A program made the translations under genes and the position numbers. DNA of 55,631 bases from Streptomyces canus 299MFChir4.1 (GTDB lineage: Bacteria; Actinomycetota; Actinomycetes; Streptomycetales; Streptomycetaceae): assembly GCF_000383615.1 (NCBI RefSeq), contig NZ_KB911625.1, positions 1 through 55,631 of the forward strand, given 5' to 3'. The notes under the pieces were generated by a model, which searched no databases, was not told the origin of the DNA, and saw nothing but the letters and a program-made list of their open reading frames with translations. Positions within the stretch are counted from its first letter, which is position 1. Each line of letters begins with the position of its first letter. Of the stretch, positions 18,847-27,862 are shown piece after piece.

Positions 18847-19782
18847 GTGCGCTACGACTGTGCCGTCTGCCTGAATCCCTTGTCGCCCGACAGCGCCGGC
18901 ATGATCAAGATCGCCGGAGTGATCAAGGACGGCTCTGATCACTGGGTGTGGGGTCCGTATCCTGTTCACGACGTCCCGTGCAGAGAACAGCTTGCACATC
19001 CCGCCGCCGGCGATCTGCTCACTTCTCCGGAACATACGCAAACCAGTGTCCGATGCGATCCCAGTGATCCGGCCGTCAATGCACTACTGAGGCACTGGAA
19101 AGACCCGTCGGCCCCCATGTCTGCCTCAAGAACACTGGGCGGCACTCAACTCAGGTACTGGCCCGCCGACCGCCCTTCAGAGCCGGAGGATGTTCGAGCG
19201 CACACGCCCTGGCCGGGCCTGGACGCAGTGATGCCACTTGCCCCGAGTCAACTTCTCTGCCTCGGCGTTCGCACCCAAAGCCCCGAGAGGCAGATGGGAT
19301 ACGACATCGCCGTACACAATGCCGCACAGGGCCTGCGCGTTGTGATGTTCGCACCTGACCTCCCTCCTCGTAACCCCGTGCCCGGCTTGACCGTGTACCG
19401 CGACTCGCGGCTTACTCCCGAGTCGATCAAGGAGCGGCTGCACGGCGGAATGGGCGACGGTGCCCGGCATCACCTGGTCGTCATCGACCGCCTGCAACTC
19501 CTGAGCACGAGCGAAGATGTCGGCACGTTGAGCAGCCATGAGCAAGTGGGCGATGTCTGCACGAAGTTGAAGGAGATGGCTGCTTCGGATTCGCTGGGCT
19601 GTCCGCCCTTCCTCCTCATGGCACACACGGAAGATGTGCACCGCCGCGGCGCTCCGATGCATCTCAGTGAGATGAAGATCGCCATCAAGCTGGAGAACTA
19701 CGTGGATTCGCTTGTACTACTGAACCGCACACATCCTGACGTCACCAGTTTCATCACAAAGGACCGGTCGGGCTCCGTCTGA
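18847..19782 (+). CDS. DnaB/RecA-like ATPase-domain protein lacking Walker A, with N-terminal Cys/His cluster
   Basis: The protein has 311 residues from GTG 18847, chosen for its AGGA ribosome site. The N-terminus has a DCAVC pair and a later HDVPC, a possible zinc site (residues 3-45). From about residue 125 it follows the replicative-helicase pattern: GLDAVMPLAPSQLLCLGVRT aligns with the region that normally carries GxxxxGKS, then VVMFAPDLP, HHLVVIDRLQLL (Walker B-like), and a late IAIKLENYVDSLVLLNR strand. The Walker A lysine is absent, so ATP hydrolysis is unlikely as written. It may be a regulator or a relic of a plasmid/phage helicase. Its base composition is slightly less GC-rich than its neighbours', and IS remnants lie on both sides. 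Confidence 0.6.
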   Translation: MRYDCAVCLNPLSPDSAGMIKIAGVIKDGSDHWVWGPYPVHDVPCREQLAHPAAGDLLTSPEHTQTSVRCDPSDPAVNALLRHWKDPSAPMSASRTLGGTQLRYWPADRPSEPEDVRAHTPWPGLDAVMPLAPSQLLCLGVRTQSPERQMGYDIAVHNAAQGLRVVMFAPDLPPRNPVPGLTVYRDSRLTPESIKERLHGGMGDGARHHLVVIDRLQLLSTSEDVGTLSSHEQVGDVCTKLKEMAASDSLGCPPFLLMAHTEDVHRRGAPMHLSEMKIAIKLENYVDSLVLLNRTHPDVTSFITKDRSGSV

Positions 19783-20071
19783 GGCTCCCGATGCAGATCG
19801 GGATCTTGGGGCGCGCCGGTCGGCACTGGTGAAGAGCCGCCCGCACATCGACCCCGTCGAGACACGGCACAAGAAAGCCGGGACTCGTGCCCAGCTCAGC
19901 GCCACGCCCGACGATGGACGCTTCCCCTTGCCCACCGTCGGGCGATCAACCCGCTTCTGCTTGGGCCGGCAAGAGCGCACCGATGTTCACAGACCTTCTT
20001 CGAGCTGGCCCCCGATCAGGTGACGGCCTACGAACGCGACGAGCGAGGCCCCCGAGCTGTTGATCGAGATG

Positions 20072-20715
20072 TCTGACGTCTCAACCACCATGCGTGGGGG
20101 CCTCGTTGGCAATCCATCCTGCCGGCCTCGACCTGCCCCATGCGCTCGTGAAGTGGGTGACCATGCTCATCATCACCCTTGAGGGCGACCCGGCGCTGCA
20201 AGCTCCGCCCGTCGCAACGCGCGATGGTGGCACTGGTGTACCTGCGCGAGCACACCACCCTGGCGTAGATCGCTGCCGGGTTCGGGATCAGTGAGTCCAC
20301 CGCCTACGCCTATACCAGCGCGGTCATCCAACTGCTCGCCGTACATGCACCGGGTTTGCTGAAGGTCCTGCGCGAGGCGATGCGTACTTCGTCCCGCTGG
20401 ACGGCACGCTCACCGAGTGCGACCACGTCGGCGACGGACGGGCCGGCTGCTGTGGCTCTCACCCGCGCTGCCGGACCGAACTCACGACCTGACCGCTGCC
20501 CGCGCCCACCGGATCATCCGCATCTGCGAGCGCCAAGGTGTCCCCGTCCTGGCCGATGTCGCCAACCAGGGCGGCGGCCCCAGGGTGACCACGGGCATCA
20601 AACGCAGCCCCCTGCAGTAACGCAACCTCACCGAGAAGACCGTCAACCGGGCCCTGGCCGCGGCACGGGCCCAAACCGCATGACGTCAATCGCCAAAGCC
20701 GTCGAACCTACGAGG
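20072..20715 (+). pseudogene. Degenerate IS5-superfamily transposase (right copy)
   Basis: A transposase can be followed through several frames: WVTMLIITLEGD, then SQRAMVALVYLREHTTLA ending at an in-frame TAG (20264-20266), IAAGFGISESTAYAYTSAVI, LDGTLTECDHVGDGRAG, and RLLWLSPALPDRTHDLTAAR with a DDE-type Asp. The KHRRHGVN segment is deleted, another stop follows KRSPLQ, and the end is scrambled. It cannot be active. Between 19783 and 20071 I see no gene. Confidence 0.8.
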
Positions 20716-20758
20716 CAGAACGTTCGGTCTTGACGCGGTGAAGTTACCGGATTAGGCT
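20715..20758 (+). promoter_or_regulatory. Promoter candidate for the P450 gene with GAACGTTC box
   Basis: TTGACG (20730-20735) and TAGGCT (20753-20758) are 17 nt apart, a very good match to a housekeeping promoter. Just upstream is GAACGTTC, in a 20-base segment that matches 18421-18440 at 19 of 20 positions. Confidence 0.55.
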
Positions 20759-20911
20759 AACCATGCGCCGTGAATGATTTGTGCACAGGCGGGCCTGAAT
20801 TCAATCGTCGCATGACGAAAGTTCCTGCTGCCTGGGAACAGGGGACAAACCGCAAAGGTGCTCTGCAAGCCTTACGTCCGGTATGGAAGCGAAAAATTAC
20901 CAAGGGGCACG

Positions 20912-22093
20912 GTGGACAAGACCGTCGAACGCAGTGGCTTCTGTCCTTCTTGGGGACCGCTACCAGACTTTCTGAATCCGCCACCCCTGCCCGACGATGT
21001 CAAAATGCAATGGGCAAAGGCCCCCAGCGGCGTGGGCATGTGGGTGGTCAGCGATTATCACCTCGCGCGCCAGATACTCTCCGACAAGCGTTTCAGTAGA
21101 TCCCTGGCAGCTGGTCCAAACGGTGCCAAAATGGGCATCACCGATCCCTCCCCGGAATCCATCATCAGTATGGACGGCCAGGAACATGCGGAACTTCGCA
21201 GACTCGTCGCCGGAACGTTCACACACGCACGGATCGCAGAACTGCAGCCTTTCGTCGAAACCCTCGTCACAGAGCTGTTGGACGACGTGGCGAGTCGAGG
21301 TCCGCAGGGCGACCTCGTATCCGGACTGGCCGTACCCCTCCCCATACACGTCATATGCCATGTCATGGGAATACCATTAGAAGACAGAGATTATTTCGCG
21401 GGACATGTCGCGGTCTTGTTCGACCTGACCGGCGCGCCGGGTGACGGCGAAGACCGGACCTTGAGCCTGATCCGCTACATGATGGGCCTGATCGCCCGGA
21501 AGAGGCGAGAAAAGAAGCGCGGCACAGATCTGATCAGCGTACTGATTGAGGCATGCGACAACGATGGAAAACTGACCAACCGGGCCATGGTGACACTCTG
21601 TCTCGCCATCCTCATGGCAGGCTATGAAACCACCGTGGACCAGATTTCACTGACCATCCTTGATCTACTGAGCCAACCTGAGAAGACTGACGCGCTACGG
21701 AACAAGCCGTCGCTCATTCCGGACTTCGTCGAAGACGCGTTGCGCACCAATCCCGCGGTCACCACGACTTTCGCGCGAATGGCGACAGAATCCGTTGAAA
21801 TGGCCGGAATGACCATCGAGCCGGGAGAAGCAGTCATCGTGGACGTCTTGGGCGCAAATTATGGTCTTCCCGAGGTCGAAACACAAAAGTCATTCCGGCC
21901 CATGCATCTCACCTTCGGGCACGGGGTGCATCGCTGCTTGGGATCGCACCTCGCAAAGATCCAACTGACCGAAGCGGTTCGAGGGGTGCTCACCCGTTTG
22001 CCGGCTGTTTCTCTGGCCGAAGACATACACGCCCTGGGCTGGAAGACCGGTCATGCGACCCGCGGCCTCAATCGTCTCCTGGTCTCGTGGTGA
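20912..22093 (+). CDS. Cytochrome P450 with TTA codon
   Basis: This 393-residue bacterial class-I P450 has an I-helix oxygen-binding motif AGYETT (about 230) and the heme-ligand loop FGHGVHRCLG (Cys near 350). The K-helix ExxR is DALR here, so Asp replaces the conserved Glu, and the segment between ANYGLPEVE and the heme loop is about five residues shorter than usual. It needs ferredoxin partners; none is nearby. I chose GTG 20912 with AAGGGG upstream; a frame back to 20858 exists. Leu156 is TTA (21377-21379), so expression is probably bldA-dependent. Codon use (AGA, AAA, TTA) is less GC-biased than neighbouring genes, which with the IS relic suggests transfer. The substrate is unknown. Confidence 0.88.
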   Translation: MDKTVERSGFCPSWGPLPDFLNPPPLPDDVKMQWAKAPSGVGMWVVSDYHLARQILSDKRFSRSLAAGPNGAKMGITDPSPESIISMDGQEHAELRRLVAGTFTHARIAELQPFVETLVTELLDDVASRGPQGDLVSGLAVPLPIHVICHVMGIPLEDRDYFAGHVAVLFDLTGAPGDGEDRTLSLIRYMMGLIARKRREKKRGTDLISVLIEACDNDGKLTNRAMVTLCLAILMAGYETTVDQISLTILDLLSQPEKTDALRNKPSLIPDFVEDALRTNPAVTTTFARMATESVEMAGMTIEPGEAVIVDVLGANYGLPEVETQKSFRPMHLTFGHGVHRCLGSHLAKIQLTEAVRGVLTRLPAVSLAEDIHALGWKTGHATRGLNRLLVSW

Positions 22094-22449
22094 CCACTAT
22101 GCGACACATGGCCCCAAAGAACTGATCCGACGGCTCGGAGCCAGGAAGTACATTCGGCGGACCGCATCAGGACCCGCGGCAGATCCGAGCCCAGGGCAGT
22201 GTGCGGACAGCGCCCCCACGACGCGCGCCCGTCGGGAAGCCGAGGCTGAACAAGATGACTGACGCGGCCAGTGGAACAGAGCGCCTCGATCGTCCGAGCC
22301 CCGGTGCTCGGACGGCCGCAGCGACAGGGAAGAGCGGGGACGCCCGCGGTGTTCGGCTTCAACTCGTTGCGAGACTTGCCCGCCGCCTCCGAGGGGGCTG
22401 TGTTCCACGCAGCCGGCAGGGCCTCGCGCCTCGTGGCCCATCACGACAC
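22094..22449. other. Intergenic stretch without recognised gene
   Basis: Frames on both strands are open only because of high GC, and none resembles a family I know. Confidence 0.45.
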
Positions 22450-22485
22450 TTGTCGATCGGCTGTCCTCAGCTGTACGACAGCTGA
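22450..22485 (+). promoter_or_regulatory. Promoter candidate with perfect 8-3-8 inverted repeat before the M19 dipeptidase
   Basis: TCAGCTGT-ACG-ACAGCTGA (22467-22485) is a perfect inverted repeat. It overlaps a possible -10 TACGAC (22474-22479), which lies 18 nt after TTGTCG (22450-22455). Repressor binding here would block the dipeptidase gene 68 bp downstream. Confidence 0.55.
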
Positions 22486-22552
22486 CGCTCGCCCGCCGTC
22501 CCGCGTAGTCCTAGCATTCGGCCGAGACCCGCCTATCGGTTCTGGGAGATCC

Positions 22553-23557
22553 ATGAAACAGGAGCACACGACGACGCAGCTCGCCTTCGCGGCCGAGTAC
22601 GCCCAGGCGCTGGTGTGGGAGCAGCATTGCTGCCTTCCGCTCGACCCTGACACCCGCGTCGACGAGCTGTGGCGTTACGCCGAAGCCGGCGCCTCATTCG
22701 TCTCGGTGAACGTGGGCTACGCGCCCCACGAGATCGCCGACACGATCAAGGTGCTGTCCGCGTTCCGCCGTCACGTGCTCACGAACCCTGACCGTTACGT
22801 CATGGCGAACTCGGCCGATGACGTACGTCAGGCCAAAGCCACCGGCCGTCTCGCGGTTGCGTTCGATCTTGAGGACACGCGTCCGCTGGGGGGGCGCATC
22901 GACACCGTACAGACCTACTACGACCTCGGTGTCCGGACCATGCTGCTGACCTACAACCAGCAGAACGCGGCTGGTTCGGGCTGTCACGACGACTCTGACG
23001 GCGGCCTGACCGACTTCGGCAGAGACGTGGTGGCGGAGATGAACCGCGTGGGCATGGTGGTCGACGCGACCCACTGTTCCTACCGCACATCGATGGACAT
23101 CTTCGCCGCATCCACGGAGCCGGTGGTGCTGTCCCACTCGGCGACGCGCGCGATCCATGACCATCAGCGCAACGTGTGGGACGACCAGATTCAGGCGTGC
23201 GCTGAGACCGGGGGCGTTATCGGCATCAACGGCGTCGGAATCTTCCTGGGCGACAACGACACCAGCACCGAAGCGCTCGTCCGCCACATTGACCACGCCG
23301 TCGATCTGGTGGGTTGGGAGCATGTCGGGCTCGGCCTCGACTTCTGTTTCGAGGCCGAAGATCTCAACGCTGAGCTGGCCCAGAACCCCGACCTCTTCCC
23401 GCCGAGTTACGGGGCGTGGGATCGCATTGACTTCATCGAGCCGGAACGGTTGCCCGCGATCGCGGCGGCATTGGCAAGTCGTTCCTATCCAGCCGAGGCC
23501 ATCCGGGGAATCCTCGGAGAGAATTTCCTCCGCGTAGCACAGAACGTGTGGCGCTGA
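22553..23557 (+). CDS. M19-family (renal-type) membrane dipeptidase homologue
   Basis: The 334-residue TIM-barrel metallopeptidase shows the family blocks FDLEDTRPLGG (bridging Glu), YNQQNAAGSGC, VDATHCSYRT and VLSHSATRAI (metal His residues), and LGLDF near the C-terminus. The first metal motif, normally H-x-D, reads WEQHCCLPLD, so the Asp position is changed. Members hydrolyse dipeptides, often with a D-residue at the C-terminal side. No signal peptide is seen, so it is cytosolic here. ATG 22553 has a GGGAG site. It lies at the head of a run of peptide/amide hydrolases that reaches 36697. Confidence 0.85.
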   Translation: MKQEHTTTQLAFAAEYAQALVWEQHCCLPLDPDTRVDELWRYAEAGASFVSVNVGYAPHEIADTIKVLSAFRRHVLTNPDRYVMANSADDVRQAKATGRLAVAFDLEDTRPLGGRIDTVQTYYDLGVRTMLLTYNQQNAAGSGCHDDSDGGLTDFGRDVVAEMNRVGMVVDATHCSYRTSMDIFAASTEPVVLSHSATRAIHDHQRNVWDDQIQACAETGGVIGINGVGIFLGDNDTSTEALVRHIDHAVDLVGWEHVGLGLDFCFEAEDLNAELAQNPDLFPPSYGAWDRIDFIEPERLPAIAAALASRSYPAEAIRGILGENFLRVAQNVWR

Positions 23558-24078
23558 TCGCGTCCGACGCGTAGAGAAGGTGGGTTCCGTGATGGGCTCG
23601 GTGAGCGACTTGCCGGCGGAGCACCGCGGGTGGCATCGGTCTTGGACATCCTGCCTGCGGGGAGAGCAAGCCGGTATGGGGTGCGCCGTGCGGCTCGTCG
23701 ACCTACTCGGCCCGGATGCCGCTCAGGCTGGCGGCGCTCTGGCACTCGCTCATGCCGGGCAACGCGTGAGGGCATCGTTGCCCTCTCTGCGTACCGGGCA
23801 CCGGGTCACCGCAGCCCGCCGATTCTCGACGCGATGCGGCCGAGAGGCGGACGTGGGACAAGACCATTCAGTACCGTCGGCCTCCCGAAATGGCGAACCG
23901 GTTGCCGATCCGACCCTTGACGTGCGCCGTGATCGGCCAGCGAATACACGCGTGGCCGAAAGTCTCCATCCCCGCACAATGCAGTGACACGCCGATCCAT
24001 TGCACGGACGTCTGATCGGTGAACTTCAACGACGTGCTGCGTCCCACCGGAACGGCGCGTGATCATGAAAGGGATACC
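23558..24078. other. Intergenic region without recognised gene
   Basis: No frame here resembles a known family. The only structure noted is the hairpin at 23768-23785. Confidence 0.45.
23768..23785 (+). terminator. Small hairpin between M19 and amidohydrolase genes
   Basis: GAGGGCA-TCGT-TGCCCTC is a perfect 7-bp stem with a 4-nt loop. It lies 210 bp after the stop codon, so a terminator role is uncertain. Confidence 0.3.
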
Positions 24079-25524
24079 ATGTCACTTCTGTTGACCGGCG
24101 CGACTGTCATCGACGGCGTCTCCGACACGGGTATTGCTGGTCGGTCGATTCTGATAGAGAACGGCCGCATCGTGGCCATCGGCCGACCGGATGAGCTTTC
24201 GGTCCCGCCGGACACCGAAACGGTCGATTTCAGCGGAAAGTTCATCATCCCTGGATTGATGAATGCCAATGTGCATCTTCTCATCAACGCTCTCTTCGAG
24301 ACACTCGTCAGGTACGAGGGGCGCTTCGAGGATCTGATCGCCGAAGCCGCTCAAGTCGCGCTCAAGGTCGGAATGACGACGGTGTTCGACACATGGGGCC
24401 CCCGGCGTGCTCTGATGTCGGTCCGCGACAGGATCGACCAGGGCGAGCTTGTGGGCAGCCGTATTCGCTGCGCCGGAAACATCATCGGATTCGACGGACC
24501 GTTCTCCGGAGACTTCGACTCAAGGATCCCAGGGATCGGCACCTCTCACTTCGTCGACCGCATCAACGCGACGTGGGTCGAAAACACCGGCCGGCACTTG
24601 ATGTGGCTTACACCGGAAGCCGTTGGAGAGGAGGTCCGCAAGTACATCGAGCTGGGAATCGACTTCGTCAAGTACGCGTCGAACGAACATGGCGGTATCT
24701 CCGCCGGCGCCTTCATTCAGTTTTCGGAGCGAACGCAGCGCGCCATCGTCGAGGAAGCCCATCGCGCTGGGCTGACCGTACAATCGCACACTTCTTCGGT
24801 CGAGGGCCTGCGAATGTCGATCGAGGCGGGTTGCGACCTCGTACAGCATTGCAACATGACGGGACCTGTCGAGATCCCGCGCGAAACCCTCGAAATGCTG
24901 GCGCAGGGAGATTGCGGCGCCGTCGTCTTCCCCCTGACCGATCACGGTCTGTCCCACCTCAAAGAATCCATCTCGGACCATGAATGGACGATGTGGAAGG
25001 CATCGGACGCCAACGCCCGCAATCTCATCGACGCCGGCGCGATGATACTCCTCGCCAATGACGGAGGAATCTTCGCTCCGGAAGTCATGCAGGAGCCGCT
25101 GATCAAGGGCACCTGGAACGGACTGCCCGAGGAAGAAGCCCTGGGCCGGCTGGCGACAGGTCACTTCGTCTGGCTGCGAGCCATGGAAGAAAAGGGGATG
25201 TCGCCCATCGACCTGCTGCGTGCGGCGACCCGCAACATCGCCAAGGCCTACAAGGTCGACGACGATCTTGGAACACTCGAAGTCGGCAAGATCGCCGACA
25301 TGGTCGTCCTCGACGAGGATCCATTGCAGGGCGCCAAGAACTACCAGAGCATCCACACCGTCATCAAGGATGGGGAACTGGTAAACCGCGACGCGCTTCC
25401 GGAGCGGCCGATACTGACCGCGGAACTTCCTGCTCCCGTCGAGGAGCAGGCCCGCTACAAGAGGTCTCTTCACCACGGTGAGCGCCTGCCGGGTTGCCCC
25501 ACCTGCGTGAGCGGAACACACTGA
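24079..25524 (+). CDS. Amidohydrolase-superfamily protein with altered first metal motif
   Basis: The 481-residue protein has the composite N- and C-terminal beta sandwich and TIM barrel of amidohydrolases: LLTGATVIDG at the start, FIIPGLMNANVHL, KYIELGIDFVKYASNEHG (possible carboxylated Lys), VQSHTSS, DLVQHCN, LLANDGG and GTLEVGKIADMVVLDEDP. The HxH of metal site one is NxH here (NANVH), and the preceding Asp is Asn, so metal binding may differ from imidazolonepropionase or Xaa-Pro dipeptidase relatives. I chose ATG 24079 (MSLLLTGATVIDG). It lies between an M19 dipeptidase and an S12 hydrolase on the same strand, so an amide or peptide substrate is likely, but none can be named. Confidence 0.82.
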   Translation: MSLLLTGATVIDGVSDTGIAGRSILIENGRIVAIGRPDELSVPPDTETVDFSGKFIIPGLMNANVHLLINALFETLVRYEGRFEDLIAEAAQVALKVGMTTVFDTWGPRRALMSVRDRIDQGELVGSRIRCAGNIIGFDGPFSGDFDSRIPGIGTSHFVDRINATWVENTGRHLMWLTPEAVGEEVRKYIELGIDFVKYASNEHGGISAGAFIQFSERTQRAIVEEAHRAGLTVQSHTSSVEGLRMSIEAGCDLVQHCNMTGPVEIPRETLEMLAQGDCGAVVFPLTDHGLSHLKESISDHEWTMWKASDANARNLIDAGAMILLANDGGIFAPEVMQEPLIKGTWNGLPEEEALGRLATGHFVWLRAMEEKGMSPIDLLRAATRNIAKAYKVDDDLGTLEVGKIADMVVLDEDPLQGAKNYQSIHTVIKDGELVNRDALPERPILTAELPAPVEEQARYKRSLHHGERLPGCPTCVSGTH

Positions 25525-25946
25525 CGGCCGGAAGCGAGGCTGCACAGAACGCCGCGACCCACCGTCGGCCAGGTGGGTGGTGACCGGAGGGTCCAGTGCA
25601 GCAACGCTGCGGCCATGCAGGTTACGAAGTGAAGCAGACTGTCGGGGCGTGCCGCCGCGCCTCGACGATGCCGACCGCCGGCAGCTGAGCATGAGCGGCG
25701 TTCCCGCTCATGGTCAGGAGCGGACGCCTGCATTTCCTCCTCTTTCGACAGCGGTTCTTACGGGGCGCCGTAGCCTTGGAGTCCTTCCTCGGCTGCTGGG
25801 TCTGCGCCCGCGATCGCAGACGAGAAAAGCCGCGGGAAACAGTCGCCATCCCTCAAAAGCCCGCACGACATCTGTCGACGCAGGCGCCGGGCAAGGGTGA
25901 CTGGTGTCGCGTGTGCCCGATAGCCGGCGCACCTATCTTGGTGGGA
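25525..25946. other. Intergenic stretch without recognised gene
   Basis: The open frame reaching back to 25710 has no family similarity before 25947. TATCTT (25934-25939) lies 7 nt before ATG 25947, so a leaderless mRNA is possible. Confidence 0.4.
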
Positions 25947-27341
25947 ATGATGACATCGAAGGAGCTCACCCGTCGGCTCTCGGAGCTGGTCGAAAAATTC
26001 AGCGTGGTGGGCGCGTCAGCAGCCCTGTGGCACGACGGCACGCTTGTCAGGGCCGAGGCCGGGACAGTGAACGTGGCAACCGGCGCACCCGTGCTGCCCG
26101 ACTCGCTGTTCGCCGCCGGGTCCGTCACCAAGGTGTTCACCGCTTCTCTGGCGATGACTCTCGTGGACGAGGGTCTGCTCGACCTCGAAGCACCCGTGCG
26201 GGCCTACCTGCCCGACTTCACGCTTGCGAATCCCGAGCGGTCAGCGGCGATCACCGTACGCATGCTGCTGAACCACTCGTCGGGTCTGCCCGGCGACTAC
26301 ATGCCAGACCTGACTCCAGGCGATGACGTGCTCGAACGGTTGATGCGAGAACTCACCACCTTGCGGGTCACAGGAAACCCCGGCGAGCGGTGGTCCTACA
26401 GCAACATGGGCATGAGCACTCTCGGACGGATCATCGAAGTCATCACCGGCGAGAGCTACCACACCGCACTCAGCTCGCGCATCCTCCAGCCCCTCGGCCT
26501 CAACGCGACCGCCGACGCCGAAGAGCTCCTTTTGCGATCAACCGCCGTGGGACACACCGTCGACCCCGCCACCGGGACCGCGTCACGGGTCCGTCGTCTG
26601 CGGGCCTGGCCCGAGAACGGCCCGGCCGGGTCCCGCTTGTGGCTCGACGTCGAAGCCCTGATCGAGCTCGGGCGGATGCACATCGACGGTACGGCTCCCG
26701 ACGGACGCCGCATCCTGTCCCCCGAGGCACTTCAGCAGATGCGTGAGCCCCAGTTCGACGACTACTGGGGCTGCTTCCCCATGTATGTGAACTACGGACT
26801 CGGCTGGGCCATTGTCCGCGAGGGTGACGACCCGGTCCTGGCGCACGGCGGCGCCAACCTCGGCATGCACTCCACCCTGTATGTCCTCCCGAAGCAGAAG
26901 GCCGTCCTCGCGGTGCTCACGAACAGTACGACCGGCTTTCAGCTGTACACCGCGCTCTGCGAAAGTCTGCTCAAGGAGTGTTTCAACATCAGCAGTCCCG
27001 CTCCCTCGTACCCGCCGGAGCCCAGCGTCAACGTCGACTCCGAGCAGTTCACTGGGGTATATCAGTCACCCAACGGTGAGGTTTCCGTCGAATTGCACGA
27101 CGGGCAACTGCACCTCCGGACAACACCTTCACCCCAATTGGCCGCTTGGGAAGAGCTCATGGGCGGCACATCAGGGGGCGGTGAGCCCCTGCCGCTCGTC
27201 TGCATCGACAGCGAGCGGCACCGGTTTTCCCTGGGCCTCGGCAGCCCAGGGGCGTTCAGGGCCGTGCAGTTCTACAACCCTGGCGCCGACGGACGCCCCA
27301 CCCTGATCCGTGTGGGGACGCTCTACGAGCGGACATCTTGA
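25947..27341 (+). CDS. S12-family serine hydrolase (class C beta-lactamase / D-aminopeptidase-like)
   Basis: The 464-residue protein has all three penicillin-recognising motifs: Ser59-x-x-Lys62 in AGSVTKVF, Tyr151-Ser-Asn in WSYSNMG, and HGG at 300-302 in place of KTG. A C-terminal lipocalin-like beta domain of about 100 residues follows (FTGVYQSPNGEVSVEL). This layout occurs in D-aminopeptidases and DD-peptidase/esterase homologues as well as beta-lactamases. No signal peptide is visible, so it probably acts inside the cell on D-amino-acid peptides or esters; that is inference. ATG 25947 and ATG 25950 are equally possible starts. A closely similar domain forms the C-terminal half of the protein at 30131-33481. 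Confidence 0.88.
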   Translation: MMTSKELTRRLSELVEKFSVVGASAALWHDGTLVRAEAGTVNVATGAPVLPDSLFAAGSVTKVFTASLAMTLVDEGLLDLEAPVRAYLPDFTLANPERSAAITVRMLLNHSSGLPGDYMPDLTPGDDVLERLMRELTTLRVTGNPGERWSYSNMGMSTLGRIIEVITGESYHTALSSRILQPLGLNATADAEELLLRSTAVGHTVDPATGTASRVRRLRAWPENGPAGSRLWLDVEALIELGRMHIDGTAPDGRRILSPEALQQMREPQFDDYWGCFPMYVNYGLGWAIVREGDDPVLAHGGANLGMHSTLYVLPKQKAVLAVLTNSTTGFQLYTALCESLLKECFNISSPAPSYPPEPSVNVDSEQFTGVYQSPNGEVSVELHDGQLHLRTTPSPQLAAWEELMGGTSGGGEPLPLVCIDSERHRFSLGLGSPGAFRAVQFYNPGADGRPTLIRVGTLYERTS

Positions 27342-27862
27342 GACAGCGAAGCCGAGGGGGATCGCAACAGCTTTGACGCGGCGCCGCGCCCGGTGTGGCG
27401 CTCAGTGATCACCGTCCAGCGTGCGCTTGGCGGACCGGACCGGCCGGTGGGCTGCCCGCGCAGGGCAAGGCCAGCTCAAGGAACCCGTACGTCGTCGTCC
27501 GTGGTCGTGTGCCGGTCGTGGTGTAGCCGATCATGGTCCGTCGCTTCCGCTTCGGAGCCGTCCGGTACGTGCCGCAGTCGGCCGCCGTGCGATCACCGCT
27601 GGTCCCGGCCCGGCGAGGCTCAACAGGGCCTCTGGCGAGGACAATTCGCGCCGCGACCCGGGAATTCCGCCAGCTTGATCGGCTGCACCACTCGGCGGTC
27701 ACTCGGCGGGACGCCATCTCGCCCGTCCCGCCGGACAAGTACGCGAGGTGTCCGGCGAGAGTTTCTGGCCCTTCACCTTCCAGCCGGGCCGGGCCCCACG
27801 CCGAGCCGGTTCAAGTGCATCCAGTGCGGCGAAGGTGCCCGTGGCGACGTCTGGTTCTGGGT
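27342..27862. other. Intergenic stretch without recognised gene
   Basis: It lies between convergent genes. Short frames on both strands lack any family signature; decayed coding sequence is possible but I cannot identify it. Confidence 0.4.

Noticed and set aside
20752..20762. Possible DtxR/DmdR iron box (TTAGGCTAACC)
   Set aside because: Only about 12 of 19 positions fit the usual iron box, and the string is better explained as the -10 region of the P450 promoter.
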